NCBI GenBank assembly: GCA_947593515.1
Contig: CANQDQ010000003.1
Coordinates: 86,497 to 150,496, forward strand
Length of the DNA: 64,000 bases
Origin: an uncultured Bacteroidales bacterium
Lineage (GTDB): Bacteria; Bacteroidota; Bacteroidia; Bacteroidales; UBA11471
Reading direction: 5' to 3'
The notes beneath the pieces are model-generated. The model saw only the letters and a list, made by a program, of their open reading frames with translations. It was not told the origin of the DNA and made no database searches. The translations under genes and the position numbers were made by a program. Below are positions 48,056 through 57,649 of the stretch, piece by piece (within the stretch, counting starts at the first letter, position 1; every line of letters begins with the position of its first letter).

Positions 48056-51000
48056 TTATTCTTCATCTTGGAGCGGACATACCGGCACGACGGTTCCCGA
48101 TGTTACATACCACAAAAAGCCCTGCACGGCGAAGCCCATTTCCTGCAAAAACTTCATGTAACGGGCTACCTGCCGGTGGTGCGACCGCCGCTCGGCGCCG
48201 AATTTGTAATCGACCACTGTCGCGCGGTTTCCGTCGATAACGATGCGATCGGGGCGATAGGCTCCCTGTCGGGGGACGAGTATTTCGTTTTCGTTGAGTA
48301 CGCGATTGCCGGCGGCAAACCACGCCTGCACTTCGGGGTCGGCAAGGCGTGTACGCAGCAGCGCCGCGATTTCCTGTGCCTCGTCCCGCGTAATTTCGCC
48401 GCTGCGGATATGGGAGCGTATCGCCTCGTCGAGGTCGTCGGGGGTGCGAATGGCACTGAGTATATCGTGATACACCGTGCCGCGATGACGGCCGTCGGTA
48501 AGGTCGAAATAGCCTTTTCCCAACAGGCGCAGCCGCAGACGTCCGCTCGGAGCGATAGAGCGATAGGGCAACGGTGCGCACTCCCCGCCGTTTTCAACAG
48601 GAGCTGCCAAATACGATTTTTTCGTGCCGAGAACGTATCGGGCATTGTCGGAGTCGTAACCGGCACGAAGGTCGATATAAGCCGGTTGTCCGTCGGGAAA
48701 AGCGGCGCTGCCTTCCTCGATACATTTTTGCAAAATCGCACCGATATGGTTATCTTTCGTTCCTTTCGGTACAAAAACGTACAACTCCTCCCGCGCCCGC
48801 GTAAACGCCACGTAAGCCAGATTGAGATTGTCGATGTAGGTATGCAGGCGCTCCGAAAAATACGCCCGGCTGTATATCGTATCGGCAAGGTCTTTCCGAT
48901 AGGTAAGCGGCACGACGGGCAGGCGGTCGAACACGCCTTCGGTCTCCGCCCACAATATCGGCGCATGGTTGGACGAGTGATCGACGAGCCAGTTGCAGAA
49001 AGGAACGAGAACGGCATCGAACTCCAATCCCTTCGCCTTGTGTATGGTCATGATGCGTATGGCATCTTGCTCGCCCGGCGTGGAGAGCGAACGGGTGCAC
49101 CCCTTGTCGTGCCACCAGAGCAGGAACGAATCGAGGTCGGAGGAATGCCGGTCGGCATATTGCAATACGAGGTCGAGAAACGCCTGAACGAATACGTTTT
49201 CGTTTCCGACGGTATCGACGGGGAAAAGGTCTATGATTTTTTCGCAGATTTCATAGAGCGGTTCGCCGCGCAAAGTTTCCACTCGCGCCAGTTCTTCGGA
49301 ATCGCGCCCCGCCTCCATATCCGCACATATCCGAGCAATGGCAGCATCTTCCGGAATTTTTCGGCAAAAGACCGCGATGGCATATAAAGCGAAAAATCTC
49401 CTCAACGCCTCTTGCGGGGCATTCAGGTAGTCGAGCAGGGAAATAATCAGGCGCACGGTCGGCGAATTGCCGATGTAGAGTGCTTCGTCGGAAATCACAT
49501 CGTAACGATAACGGCTGTCCGGCGCAGCCGCCTGCTCCTGCAAAAGGTGCTGCACGATGCAGTTGCCCTCCTCTTTGGTGCGCACCAATATGGCCGTATC
49601 GCGCAGGGCAACGCCGCGCTCCTGCAAGTCGCGCAGCGTATCGGAAAGTTTCGCCAAGACCTGCGCACGGGCGCGTCCCTCGTCTTTATTCTCTTTGTCG
49701 TCCTCGGAAAAAGCGACCTCCACATACCCGCTGTCGGGCGCGACGCCTTCACCCGTTTTCTGGGCGGAGTTGCGATAGACCGCTTCTATTTTGTCGGAAA
49801 AATCATCGGCAAGAGCGGCAGGCAGGCGTTCATCGAGTTTTTGTTGCAAGTAGGCGGCGGCACGGTCGAAAAACGAATTGTTGAATCGCACCACGTTGGC
49901 GGCGCTGCGCCAGTTGGTGTCGAGCGTCCACTCTTTCAGTTCGTTTTTGGGGAAATACTCCGGCAGCCGCTCGTTGAGCAGCTCCCAATCGGAATTGCGC
50001 CAGCGATAGACGCTCTGCTTCACGTCGCCCACGACAAGATTGCTCAAAGCGCGGTCGTTGCTCTCCTTGACGAGCGGGTAAAAATTGTTCCACTGCGTAA
50101 CCGACGTATCTTGAAATTCGTCGATGAAAAAGTGGTTGATATACGTGCCTATCTTTTCGTAAACGAAAGGCGTGTCGGTGTCGCTGATGACATGGCGGAG
50201 CAAGTCGTTGGTGTCGGAAAGGAACAGCGTTCCACGCTTGTTTTTGCAAGTTTGCAGATACTCCACGACGTCGTTGAGAATGCCGAGCGTATAGAGGTGC
50301 CTGCCGGTGTGTACCGCCGAGAGGTATTCGGTGTAAGGCTTCCCGTAGAGGGCGACGATGCGCTGCATACAGGCGCGCAGCGGCTCGCTTATGCGGTGTA
50401 TGGCGTCGATGGTTGCCGCATCGACATTTTTCTTGGTGTACCACTTATCGACCTCATCTTCCGAAAGGGCGGTCAGATAGCTATTCGGCAGAAGGGTATA
50501 ATCGCCGTTCGCCCACTTCCGGAATTGCTGTGCGCCCGACCGGCTTCCGTTTTTGAAATCATCGGGTGCGATGCCGTTTTGCTGCATCAGCGCAAGGGCT
50601 TCGGCGGCACACTCCTTTACCTGTTTCTCGAAATCGCGTTTGAGGCTTTCAAGCGTGCCGATATAGTTTTCGAGCGACTTGCGGTCTTGCAGCACCTCCT
50701 GTATCTTGTCGCGGTGCGACTTGTACTGTTCCTTGAAAATTTCGCCGGCAAGCTCTTCGATTTTCGTCCGGAATTTTTTGTAAGAATCTTCTTCGATTTG
50801 CTGTCGGGCGTAACCGACAAGCCACTTCAACAGCTCTTTGTTTTCGCTTTTTTCCAACTCGAAAAACATCTGATCGACGGCTTCGGTAAGCATGGACGCG
50901 CTGTCGAGTTCGATGTTGTAGCGATTCGACAATCCCGCTTCGTACATAAAAGAGCGGGCTATCTGCTGGAAAAAGCGGTCGATGGTGCTGATGTTGAATC

Positions 51001-51340
51001 CCGAAAAATCGTGCAGGAGCGTGAACAGCTGCTCCGACGCCTGCTGCCGCAGGTCGTCGATGTTTCCGGTGATGCCGTCTTTTCCTAAGAGATAGTGTAT
51101 AAGAGGCGATTTTTCCGGCGTAGACGAGAGGCAAAAGAGTTCCTTGACGATGCGTTTTTTCATCTCGTCGGTCGCCTTGTTGGTGAACGTTACGGCAAGA
51201 ATGCGGCGATAGCGGCGGTTCCGTTCGTCTTGAAACAGCTTTTCGCCCTCGTCGGGAGGAGCGAGCAACAGCTTGATGTATTCGAGCGTGAGCCGGAAAG
51301 TTTTTCCCGATCCGGCGGAGGCGCGGTAAACGTTCAACAT
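48056..51340 (-). CDS. addA: AddA-like UvrD-family helicase-nuclease
   Basis: 1094 aa. Helicase motif I ASAGSGKTF (7-15), VTFTNKATDEMKKRI, motif II-like HFFIDEFQDTS, GDVKQSVYRWR, IMTIHKAKGLEFDAVLVPF and YVAFTRAREELYVFVP are complete. The C-terminal RecB-type nuclease has RPDRIVIDGNRATVVDYKFG, giving the D...DxK active site. It would process double-strand DNA ends for RecA repair and degrade foreign linear DNA. The partner AddB is not in the window, although these genes are often adjacent. It follows a SUI1-type gene by 11 nt and probably shares its promoter. Confidence 0.88.
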   Translation of the reverse strand: MLNVYRASAGSGKTFRLTLEYIKLLLAPPDEGEKLFQDERNRRYRRILAVTFTNKATDEMKKRIVKELFCLSSTPEKSPLIHYLLGKDGITGNIDDLRQQASEQLFTLLHDFSGFNISTIDRFFQQIARSFMYEAGLSNRYNIELDSASMLTEAVDQMFFELEKSENKELLKWLVGYARQQIEEDSYKKFRTKIEELAGEIFKEQYKSHRDKIQEVLQDRKSLENYIGTLESLKRDFEKQVKECAAEALALMQQNGIAPDDFKNGSRSGAQQFRKWANGDYTLLPNSYLTALSEDEVDKWYTKKNVDAATIDAIHRISEPLRACMQRIVALYGKPYTEYLSAVHTGRHLYTLGILNDVVEYLQTCKNKRGTLFLSDTNDLLRHVISDTDTPFVYEKIGTYINHFFIDEFQDTSVTQWNNFYPLVKESNDRALSNLVVGDVKQSVYRWRNSDWELLNERLPEYFPKNELKEWTLDTNWRSAANVVRFNNSFFDRAAAYLQQKLDERLPAALADDFSDKIEAVYRNSAQKTGEGVAPDSGYVEVAFSEDDKENKDEGRARAQVLAKLSDTLRDLQERGVALRDTAILVRTKEEGNCIVQHLLQEQAAAPDSRYRYDVISDEALYIGNSPTVRLIISLLDYLNAPQEALRRFFALYAIAVFCRKIPEDAAIARICADMEAGRDSEELARVETLRGEPLYEICEKIIDLFPVDTVGNENVFVQAFLDLVLQYADRHSSDLDSFLLWWHDKGCTRSLSTPGEQDAIRIMTIHKAKGLEFDAVLVPFCNWLVDHSSNHAPILWAETEGVFDRLPVVPLTYRKDLADTIYSRAYFSERLHTYIDNLNLAYVAFTRAREELYVFVPKGTKDNHIGAILQKCIEEGSAAFPDGQPAYIDLRAGYDSDNARYVLGTKKSYLAAPVENGGECAPLPYRSIAPSGRLRLRLLGKGYFDLTDGRHRGTVYHDILSAIRTPDDLDEAIRSHIRSGEITRDEAQEIAALLRTRLADPEVQAWFAAGNRVLNENEILVPRQGAYRPDRIVIDGNRATVVDYKFGAERRSHHRQVARYMKFLQEMGFAVQGFLWYVTSGTVVPVCPLQDEE

Positions 51341-51351
51341 GGCTTTACGAT

Positions 51352-51696
51352 TCAGATGATGCGGCTTCGGGTGTATCCCTCCTTATCCAAAATTTCTTTC
51401 ACTTTGCGGCGCAGGTCGCCCTGTATCAATATCTCGCCGTCGCGGGAGGAGCCGCCCACGCCGCAGCGGGTTTTCAATAGTTTCGCCAACGCTTTCAAAT
51501 CGTCGTCGCTGCCGACGAATCCGGTAATGAGCGTCGCCTGCTTTCCGTTGCCGCGCTTGTCGAGTTCGATGCGCAGCAGCTGTTTTTCCGGCGCAAGCGT
51601 CTGCGGCTCGTCGGAAGATTCGGTTTGAAACGCGAAATCGGGGTTGGTGGAATAGACGATGTTCAAACGGCTTTTCCAATCGTTGTCTTTACCCAT
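51352..51696 (-). CDS. SUI1/YciH family translation factor-like protein
   Basis: 114 aa with a variable N-terminus (about 1-38) and the SUI1/eIF1 fold: LLRIELDKRGNGKQATLITGF, LKALAKLLKTRCGVGGSSRDGEILIQGD. The RxGKxxT and CGxGGS motifs are the family's RNA-binding marks. Bacterial YciH proteins may affect translation initiation fidelity; the role is not settled. First gene of a unit with addA under a good promoter. Confidence 0.9.
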   Translation of the reverse strand: MGKDNDWKSRLNIVYSTNPDFAFQTESSDEPQTLAPEKQLLRIELDKRGNGKQATLITGFVGSDDDLKALAKLLKTRCGVGGSSRDGEILIQGDLRRKVKEILDKEGYTRSRII

Positions 51697-51730
51697 ATCT
51701 CGAAAGTGTTGTCGACTGTCAATAATTTTC

Positions 51731-51762
51731 CAAATTTAGCACGGAATATGCAGTTTGCCAAA
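51731..51762 (-). promoter_or_regulatory. Promoter of the SUI1-addA unit
   Basis: On the minus strand TTTG (51762-51759), 20 nt, TAAATTTG (51738-51731), 34 nt before the ATG. Confidence 0.7.
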
Positions 51763-51770
51763 AAAAACGC

Positions 51771-51778
51771 TACTTTTG
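51771..51778 (+). promoter_or_regulatory. -7 box of the FAH-family gene
   Basis: TACTTTTG, 24 nt before ATG 51803. A TTTG at 51754 is only 13 nt away, so the -33 element is uncertain. Confidence 0.5.
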
Positions 51779-51802
51779 TTCATAAAATCGAAAAAAGCCG
51801 TT

Positions 51803-52420
51803 ATGAAAATTTTTGCAGTGGGGTGGAATTACCTCGACCACAATAAAGAGATGAATCATGCGTTATTACCAAAGGAGCCGGTTCTCTTTCTGAAACCCGA
51901 CACGGCGATACTGAAAGACGGGAAGCCGTTTTTTCTGCCGTCGTTTTCGGAAAGAATCGAATACGAAACCGAGTTGGTCGTCCGCATTTCGCGGTTGGGA
52001 AAAAACGTTGCCACCCGCTTCGCCCGCCGGTACTACGATGCCGTAACGGTGGGTATCGACTTCACTGCGCGGGATTTGCAGTCCCGCCTGCGAGCCGAAG
52101 GCGCCCCGTGGGAAATCTCCAAAGGCTTCGACGGGTCGGCCGTGGTGGGCGAGTTCGTGCCTGTTGCCGAAACAGGCGATGATTTGCAAGACCTGCATTT
52201 CTCTCTGCAAATCGACGGCACGACGGTGCAGCGGGGACATACCGCCGACATGATTTTTCCCATCGACGAAATCATCGCCTACATCAGTCGGTTTTATACC
52301 CTGCGCATGGGCGATCTGCTGTTCACGGGAACGCCGCAAGGGGTAGGTCCCGTATCGATAGGGAACCGGTTGCAAGGATTTTTGGGAGAGCGCAAATTGC
52401 TCGATTTTCACGTGCGATAG
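51803..52420 (+). CDS. Fumarylacetoacetate hydrolase family protein
   Basis: 205 aa from ATG 51803. FAH-fold features: KIFAVGWNYLDHNKEM (conserved RNY/WNY start), PVLFLKPDTAI, the metal ligands in YETELVVRISR (E..E), VGIDFTARDLQ, SKGFDGSAVVG and DLLFTGTPQGVGPV. Members hydrolyse or decarboxylate 2-oxo or acylpyruvate compounds; the exact substrate (for example oxaloacetate decarboxylase or acylpyruvase activity) cannot be told here. It lies 25 nt upstream of porU on the same strand and may be cotranscribed with it. Confidence 0.9.
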   Translation: MKIFAVGWNYLDHNKEMNHALLPKEPVLFLKPDTAILKDGKPFFLPSFSERIEYETELVVRISRLGKNVATRFARRYYDAVTVGIDFTARDLQSRLRAEGAPWEISKGFDGSAVVGEFVPVAETGDDLQDLHFSLQIDGTTVQRGHTADMIFPIDEIIAYISRFYTLRMGDLLFTGTPQGVGPVSIGNRLQGFLGERKLLDFHVR

Positions 52421-52445
52421 CTTTCCCCGCCGAAATACGAATCGT

Positions 52446-55400
52446 ATGAAAAAATACAACCTTCTGTTTTTAACCCTCATCGTCTTTCTGTCGGCAGAAG
52501 CGGGCGCACCGTCCACACTGCGGGCAACGACAGCGCGCTATGCCGAGAACTCGGTGCTGGCGTCGGGCACGTGGGTAAAAATAGGTGTGGAGGAATCGGG
52601 CATTTACCAGCTATCATACAACGAGCTGCGGGAATACGGATTTTCCGACCCTGCCCACGTGGCAGTGTTCGGCTACGGCGGCGCCATGCTTTCGGAAGAT
52701 TTTTCGACGGCATACATCGACGACCTGCCGCAGGTGCCCGCCCTGCATACGGGCAGCAAATTGATTTTCTACGCACAGGGCGTCGTGTCGTGGAGCGTGC
52801 AAAACGGACTTTTCGCGCGCACGCGCAACCCCTATTCCACATCGGGGTATTACTTTTTGACGCAACTCGACGAAACGCCGGCAACACCGGCAACGGTGCC
52901 CTCTGCCGACGATGCAGCAGCAACGACGGTTACGACCTTTCACGACCACATACTGCATGAAACGGAGGCGGTGAATCCCGGACACATGGGGAGAAATTTC
53001 TACGGAGAAGATTTCCTCTACACGAGCGTACAAAATTTCACATTCGACGCAGCCGGCATAACCGACACGCCCGTAAACCTGCAAATGAACCTCCTCTCGA
53101 AATCGACCACCTCGACGGCGACATGGCGTATAAACGTCAATCAAAATCTGCTGCGGGAGGTTTCTGTCGCCCCGATACTCAGCGATGCCGATTACAAGAG
53201 CGGTACGGAATCGGTGATACAGAGCACGTTTCCTCCGAATGCCGTCGATGCCGACGTCGTGCGGATTTCATTCTCCTGCCCCAACGCTTCGGCGGCTTAT
53301 CTCGATTACATTCTGCTGGATATGGAGCGGGAATTGCGGCTGTACGACGGAAAAGTGGCATTCCGACGCAAAGACGCCGCCGCCAAACGGCTGCGCTATG
53401 TCGTATCGGCAGCGGGAGCTTCAGCGTTTCACCTATGGGACGTAACACAGCCGTCGGCTCCCCACGAAATAACGGCAGAAGCCTCCGACGGCGGCACCTT
53501 CGCTTTCGTTCCGGCGGAAACGGCGCTGCGAGAATATGTGGCATTCGACGCTGGAGCGACTTTTCCTTCGCCTGTCTTCGTCGGCACGGTAACGCCGCAA
53601 AATCTGCACGCCACGCCGCACACCGATTTTATCATCGTATCGCCGCCGGCATTTGCCGACGAAGCCCGCCGGTTGGGAGAATTTCACCTTCAAAAAGATT
53701 CGCTTTCGTACCTCATCGTACAGCCGACCGCAATCTACAACGAATTTTCTTCGGGCACACCCGACGCCACCGCCATACGCCGCTTCATGAAAATGCTGTA
53801 CGACCGTGCCGACGACGAGTCGCAACGACCGCGTTACCTCTTGCTCTTCGGCGACGGCACATATGACAATCAGCGTGTTACGGCGGAGAGTGCATCGCTC
53901 GCCTATCCCTTCCTGCTGACATTTCAAGCCGATGAAAGCGCAGACGAACGCAACAGTTTCGTTACCGACGACTATTTCGGTTTTCTGCACGACAACGAAG
54001 GCGCCGACCTGCGTCGCGCCTCGCTCGACATAGGCATCGGGCGTTTCCCTGTACGGACGAAAGACGAAGCCGCCAACGTCGTGGATAAAATAATCGCCTA
54101 TGCTGCCAATACCGACTACGGATACTGGAAAAACGACATCTGTCTGGTAGCCGACGACGGCAACAACGGCGACCACATGAAACAATGCGAAGAAATAGCG
54201 ACCGCTTTTCAACAAAAAAATCCCGCCTCTTTTCTTTACAAAATTTACATCGATGCCTACAATCGGGTAAGTATGGCTACGGGAGGCACCTATCCCGACG
54301 CCAAAGCGCAAATGCTCGACCTGTTGAAAAAAGACGGCGTTTTGGTCATCGATTACGTAGGACACGGCAGTCCGAGAGGATTGACGGCGGAAAAGATTCT
54401 CGAATGGAGCGACATTTCGAATATGTACGTTTCGCGCCTGCCGCTATGGATTACGGCAACGTGCAGCTTCAGCCGCTTCGACGATCTGACCAATTCCGGC
54501 GGGGAGGAACTTTTTCTGAATCCGCAAGGAGGCGGAATAGCCCTCATATCGACCACCCGCGTGGTGTATATCCATGCCAACGGCATCATCAACAAAGCGA
54601 TAGCCGAACATCTTTTCGATCGAGAACCGGACGGTCGGACAATTCGTCTGGGCGATGTCGTGCGCAGAGGAAAAAACACCATAACCGGCGCCGATGACGT
54701 ATTGATGAACAAACTCAACTATATCTTGCTCGGCGACCCCGCTTTGCGATTGAACGTGCCGCCATATCAGATGAAAATAACGGAAATAAACGACTTGTCG
54801 CCGACCGGAAATGAAGAAAACATCGAATTGAACGCCCGCGCATGGGTTACGGTGAAGGGCGAGGCACAAACCGCCGACGGCAAGCGCATAGAAGATTTCA
54901 ACGGCGTGATTTATCCGCGTCTGTACGACTCCGAAAGAGAAATCGTTACCGCCGGAAACGGCAACGAGGGCAACCCCGTGCCTTTCACATTTTCCCGACG
55001 GGACAATATGCTCTACACGGGGCGCGACTCGGTGCGCAACGGGCAGTTTGAATTTACTTTCAAAATGCCGCGCGAACTGAACTATTCCGACCTGTCGGGA
55101 CTATTCAACCTCTATGCGTGCGACGATGCGGGACGGGAGGCTCAGGGCATGAACGACCGCTTCATTGTCGGCGGTATGGATACGGACGCCAAAGTCGATA
55201 CGGAGGGTCCGCAGATACACGCCATATACCTGAATACGCCAGACTTCACCGACGGCGACGAAGTGAATGAAACGCCGGTATTCATCGCGCAGGTGGAAGA
55301 CGAGTCGGGCATCAATATTTCCGGCATCGGATTAGGGCACGATATGACGGTGCGCATCGACGACGACCCGCAGCAGGAATATGTGATAAACGACTATTTC

Positions 55401-55865
55401 GTACCGGTTACGGGACAATTCGGACTGGGCGACGTCTACTACGAACTGCCGGAGCTTTCGGAAGGCAAACACACGCTTTCGTTCACGGTGTGGGACACCG
55501 ACGAAAATTCCGCGCGCCAATCGCTGCACTTTACCGTCAAAAAAGGATTGAAACCGCGCATTTACGAACTGTATCCGTCGCAAAGTCCGGTAAGCGATGT
55601 CGCGCAATTCTACTTGCGGCACGACCGCCCGAATATGTTGATGACGATAAAACTCTCCATATTCAACTGGTTGGGCAGTGAAGTGTGGACGACAGAAGTA
55701 ACCGGTATGTCAGACCTCCGGAAGTCCATACCCATCGAATGGCAGCTCACCGACAAAGCGGGGCGGCGCGTTCCGGGAGGCATCTATCTCTATCGGGCAG
55801 TCATATCGGTAAACGGCGGCAGCGAAGCCACGAAGACGCAAAAAATCATGGTTACTCCACAATAA
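52446..55865 (+). CDS. porU: PorU, type IX secretion C-terminal signal peptidase (gingipain-like C25)
   Basis: 1139 aa, close to the about 1158 aa of Porphyromonas PorU. Signal peptide (1-20), N-terminal beta domain with WVKIGVEESGIYQLSYNEL, C25 peptidase domain with catalytic H640 (DYVGHGSPRG) and C673 (ITATCSFSRFDD), 33 residues apart as I recall for the Porphyromonas enzyme, then Ig-like domains and a C-terminal FlgD/CTD-like tail (SIFNWLGSEVWT...IYLYRAVISVNGG). PorU is the surface sortase-like enzyme that removes cargo C-terminal domains and attaches them to A-LPS. porV follows 27 nt later. Confidence 0.95.
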   Translation: MKKYNLLFLTLIVFLSAEAGAPSTLRATTARYAENSVLASGTWVKIGVEESGIYQLSYNELREYGFSDPAHVAVFGYGGAMLSEDFSTAYIDDLPQVPALHTGSKLIFYAQGVVSWSVQNGLFARTRNPYSTSGYYFLTQLDETPATPATVPSADDAAATTVTTFHDHILHETEAVNPGHMGRNFYGEDFLYTSVQNFTFDAAGITDTPVNLQMNLLSKSTTSTATWRINVNQNLLREVSVAPILSDADYKSGTESVIQSTFPPNAVDADVVRISFSCPNASAAYLDYILLDMERELRLYDGKVAFRRKDAAAKRLRYVVSAAGASAFHLWDVTQPSAPHEITAEASDGGTFAFVPAETALREYVAFDAGATFPSPVFVGTVTPQNLHATPHTDFIIVSPPAFADEARRLGEFHLQKDSLSYLIVQPTAIYNEFSSGTPDATAIRRFMKMLYDRADDESQRPRYLLLFGDGTYDNQRVTAESASLAYPFLLTFQADESADERNSFVTDDYFGFLHDNEGADLRRASLDIGIGRFPVRTKDEAANVVDKIIAYAANTDYGYWKNDICLVADDGNNGDHMKQCEEIATAFQQKNPASFLYKIYIDAYNRVSMATGGTYPDAKAQMLDLLKKDGVLVIDYVGHGSPRGLTAEKILEWSDISNMYVSRLPLWITATCSFSRFDDLTNSGGEELFLNPQGGGIALISTTRVVYIHANGIINKAIAEHLFDREPDGRTIRLGDVVRRGKNTITGADDVLMNKLNYILLGDPALRLNVPPYQMKITEINDLSPTGNEENIELNARAWVTVKGEAQTADGKRIEDFNGVIYPRLYDSEREIVTAGNGNEGNPVPFTFSRRDNMLYTGRDSVRNGQFEFTFKMPRELNYSDLSGLFNLYACDDAGREAQGMNDRFIVGGMDTDAKVDTEGPQIHAIYLNTPDFTDGDEVNETPVFIAQVEDESGINISGIGLGHDMTVRIDDDPQQEYVINDYFVPVTGQFGLGDVYYELPELSEGKHTLSFTVWDTDENSARQSLHFTVKKGLKPRIYELYPSQSPVSDVAQFYLRHDRPNMLMTIKLSIFNWLGSEVWTTEVTGMSDLRKSIPIEWQLTDKAGRRVPGGIYLYRAVISVNGGSEATKTQKIMVTPQ

Positions 55866-55892
55866 AAGGGTAAAATAGAAAGTTTATAATCT

Positions 55893-57146
55893 ATGAAAGA
55901 TATACGGACAATGAAAGATATGCTGAAAGTTTTCCTGTTGTGTACACTATCGTGTATGCTCGCCCTGCCGGCGTATGCCGATGGCGACGAGGGGAAAAAT
56001 ATGTTCAACCCCATCACGACGGGCGTAACGACACTGAGTATCGCCCCCGACGCACGCGGCGGCGGTATGGGCGATTTAGGCGCCGCCACCGACCCCGACG
56101 TCAATTCGCAATACTGGAATCCGGCAAAATACGCCTTTGCATTCAGCAGCGCCGGAGTGGCTTTTTCCTATACGCCATGGCTGCGGAAATTGGTGAACGA
56201 CATCAATTTGATATATGCAGCAGGTTATTGGAAATTCGGCGGCAACGACTTGCAGGCATTGAGTGCATCGTTGCGCTACTTCTCACTGGGTTCTGTACCG
56301 CTGTACGACTCGAACAACAACCTGCAAAATACGGTGAATCCGTATGAAATGGCTATCGACGTGGGCTATTCGCGCAAACTGGCGGCGTCGTTTTCGATGG
56401 GTGTCGTATTCCGATTCATCTATTCCGATATGGGATTCGGCGGACTATCTTCGGCAGAGGATATGTCGGGTGCAGCGGCTTTCGCCGCCGACATATCCGG
56501 CTACCAAACGGTATATCCCATCATCGGTCGCAACGAATGCCAATTCTCGTGGGGATTCAATATCTCGAACATCGGTTCGAAAGTGTCGTACGACGGCGGT
56601 ACGAACAGCGCATTCCTGCCGACGAACCTGCGGCTCGGCTTTTCGTTCCTGTTCCCGATATACGACTACAACACCATCGCGATAAACTTCGATGCCAACA
56701 AACTGTTGGTGCCTGCGGCTCCCCGTCAGAGCGACTATACCTATATCGACGAAGAGGGCAACACGCAGTACGATATGGAAAAATACGAACAAGCCAAAGA
56801 GAATTTCAACAACACGGGTTCCATATCGGGCATATTCAAATCGTTCCACGACGCGCCGGGCGGATTCAAGGAAGAGATGCAGGAAATCTATTTTTCGGCG
56901 GGTCTCGAATACTCCTATAACCGCCGTTTCTTCCTGCGGGCAGGTTACTACTACGAAAACAAATACAAGGGCAACCGGCAGTATGCCACTTTCGGTACGG
57001 GCTTTTCGCTCAACGTCTTTTCGCTCGATGTCGCCTACGTGCTGGCTACGGCGCAAAGCAGCCCGCTCGACCAGACGCTGCGCTTCTCGCTGGCGTTCGA
57101 CATGGACGGCATCAAAAGTTTAATCAATCGCCGGCGCCGCCGGTAA
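55893..57146 (+). CDS. porV: PorV, type IX secretion outer-membrane shuttle
   Basis: 417 aa, FadL-like barrel. The start could be ATG 55893 or ATG 55911; both give the signal peptide MLKVFLLCTLSCMLALPAYA. Family marks: GVTTLSIAPDARGGGMGDLGAATDPDVNSQYWNPAKYAF, NDINLIYAAGYWKF and LGSVPLYD. PorV binds cargo after translocation and delivers it to PorU, forming the attachment complex with PorQ and PorZ. Its position directly after porU is the expected order. A 12-nt gap leads into ispF. Confidence 0.95.
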   Translation: MKDIRTMKDMLKVFLLCTLSCMLALPAYADGDEGKNMFNPITTGVTTLSIAPDARGGGMGDLGAATDPDVNSQYWNPAKYAFAFSSAGVAFSYTPWLRKLVNDINLIYAAGYWKFGGNDLQALSASLRYFSLGSVPLYDSNNNLQNTVNPYEMAIDVGYSRKLAASFSMGVVFRFIYSDMGFGGLSSAEDMSGAAAFAADISGYQTVYPIIGRNECQFSWGFNISNIGSKVSYDGGTNSAFLPTNLRLGFSFLFPIYDYNTIAINFDANKLLVPAAPRQSDYTYIDEEGNTQYDMEKYEQAKENFNNTGSISGIFKSFHDAPGGFKEEMQEIYFSAGLEYSYNRRFFLRAGYYYENKYKGNRQYATFGTGFSLNVFSLDVAYVLATAQSSPLDQTLRFSLAFDMDGIKSLINRRRRR

Positions 57147-57158
57147 AAAAGGCAGGAC

Positions 57159-57638
57159 ATGAAAATGCGGGTAGGATTCGGCTTTGATGTTCACCGGTTA
57201 GTCGAGGGTCGGGAACTGTGGTTAGGCGGCATACGCATAGAGCATACGCTCGGTTTGCTGGGACACTCCGACGCCGACGTGCTGATACACGCCTTGTGCG
57301 ATGCCCTGCTGGGTGCAGCGGCGATGCGCGACATCGGATTTCACTTTCCCGACACCGCCGACGAATACAAGGGAATCGACAGCAAAATACTGCTGCGCGA
57401 CACCGTGCAGCTCGTGCGGTCGAAAGGCTGGAAAATAGGCAATGCCGATATTACCGTGTGCGCTGAACGCCCGAAACTCAATCCCCACATTCCCGCCATG
57501 CAGCAATGCCTGTCCGAAGTCATGGGCATCGATGCCGGCGACGTGTCGATAAAAGCCACGACGACCGAACGGTTAGGCTTCACGGGACGGGAAGAAGGCA
57601 TCGCCGCCTATGCCGTCGTGCTGTTGGAAAAATCCTAA
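57159..57638 (+). CDS. ispF: 2-C-methyl-D-erythritol 2,4-cyclodiphosphate synthase
   Basis: 159 aa, the standard length. It cyclises CDP-ME 2-phosphate in the MEP isoprenoid pathway. The zinc ligands lie in GFGFDVHRLVEG and HSDADVLIHALCDALLGA, and the C-terminal signature KATTTERLGFTGREEGIAAYA is complete. It is 12 nt after porV and 11 nt before an unknown secreted protein, so this essential metabolic gene probably shares the porU-porV transcript. Confidence 0.97.
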   Translation: MKMRVGFGFDVHRLVEGRELWLGGIRIEHTLGLLGHSDADVLIHALCDALLGAAAMRDIGFHFPDTADEYKGIDSKILLRDTVQLVRSKGWKIGNADITVCAERPKLNPHIPAMQQCLSEVMGIDAGDVSIKATTTERLGFTGREEGIAAYAVVLLEKS

Positions 57639-57649
57639 AAAACAGAATC

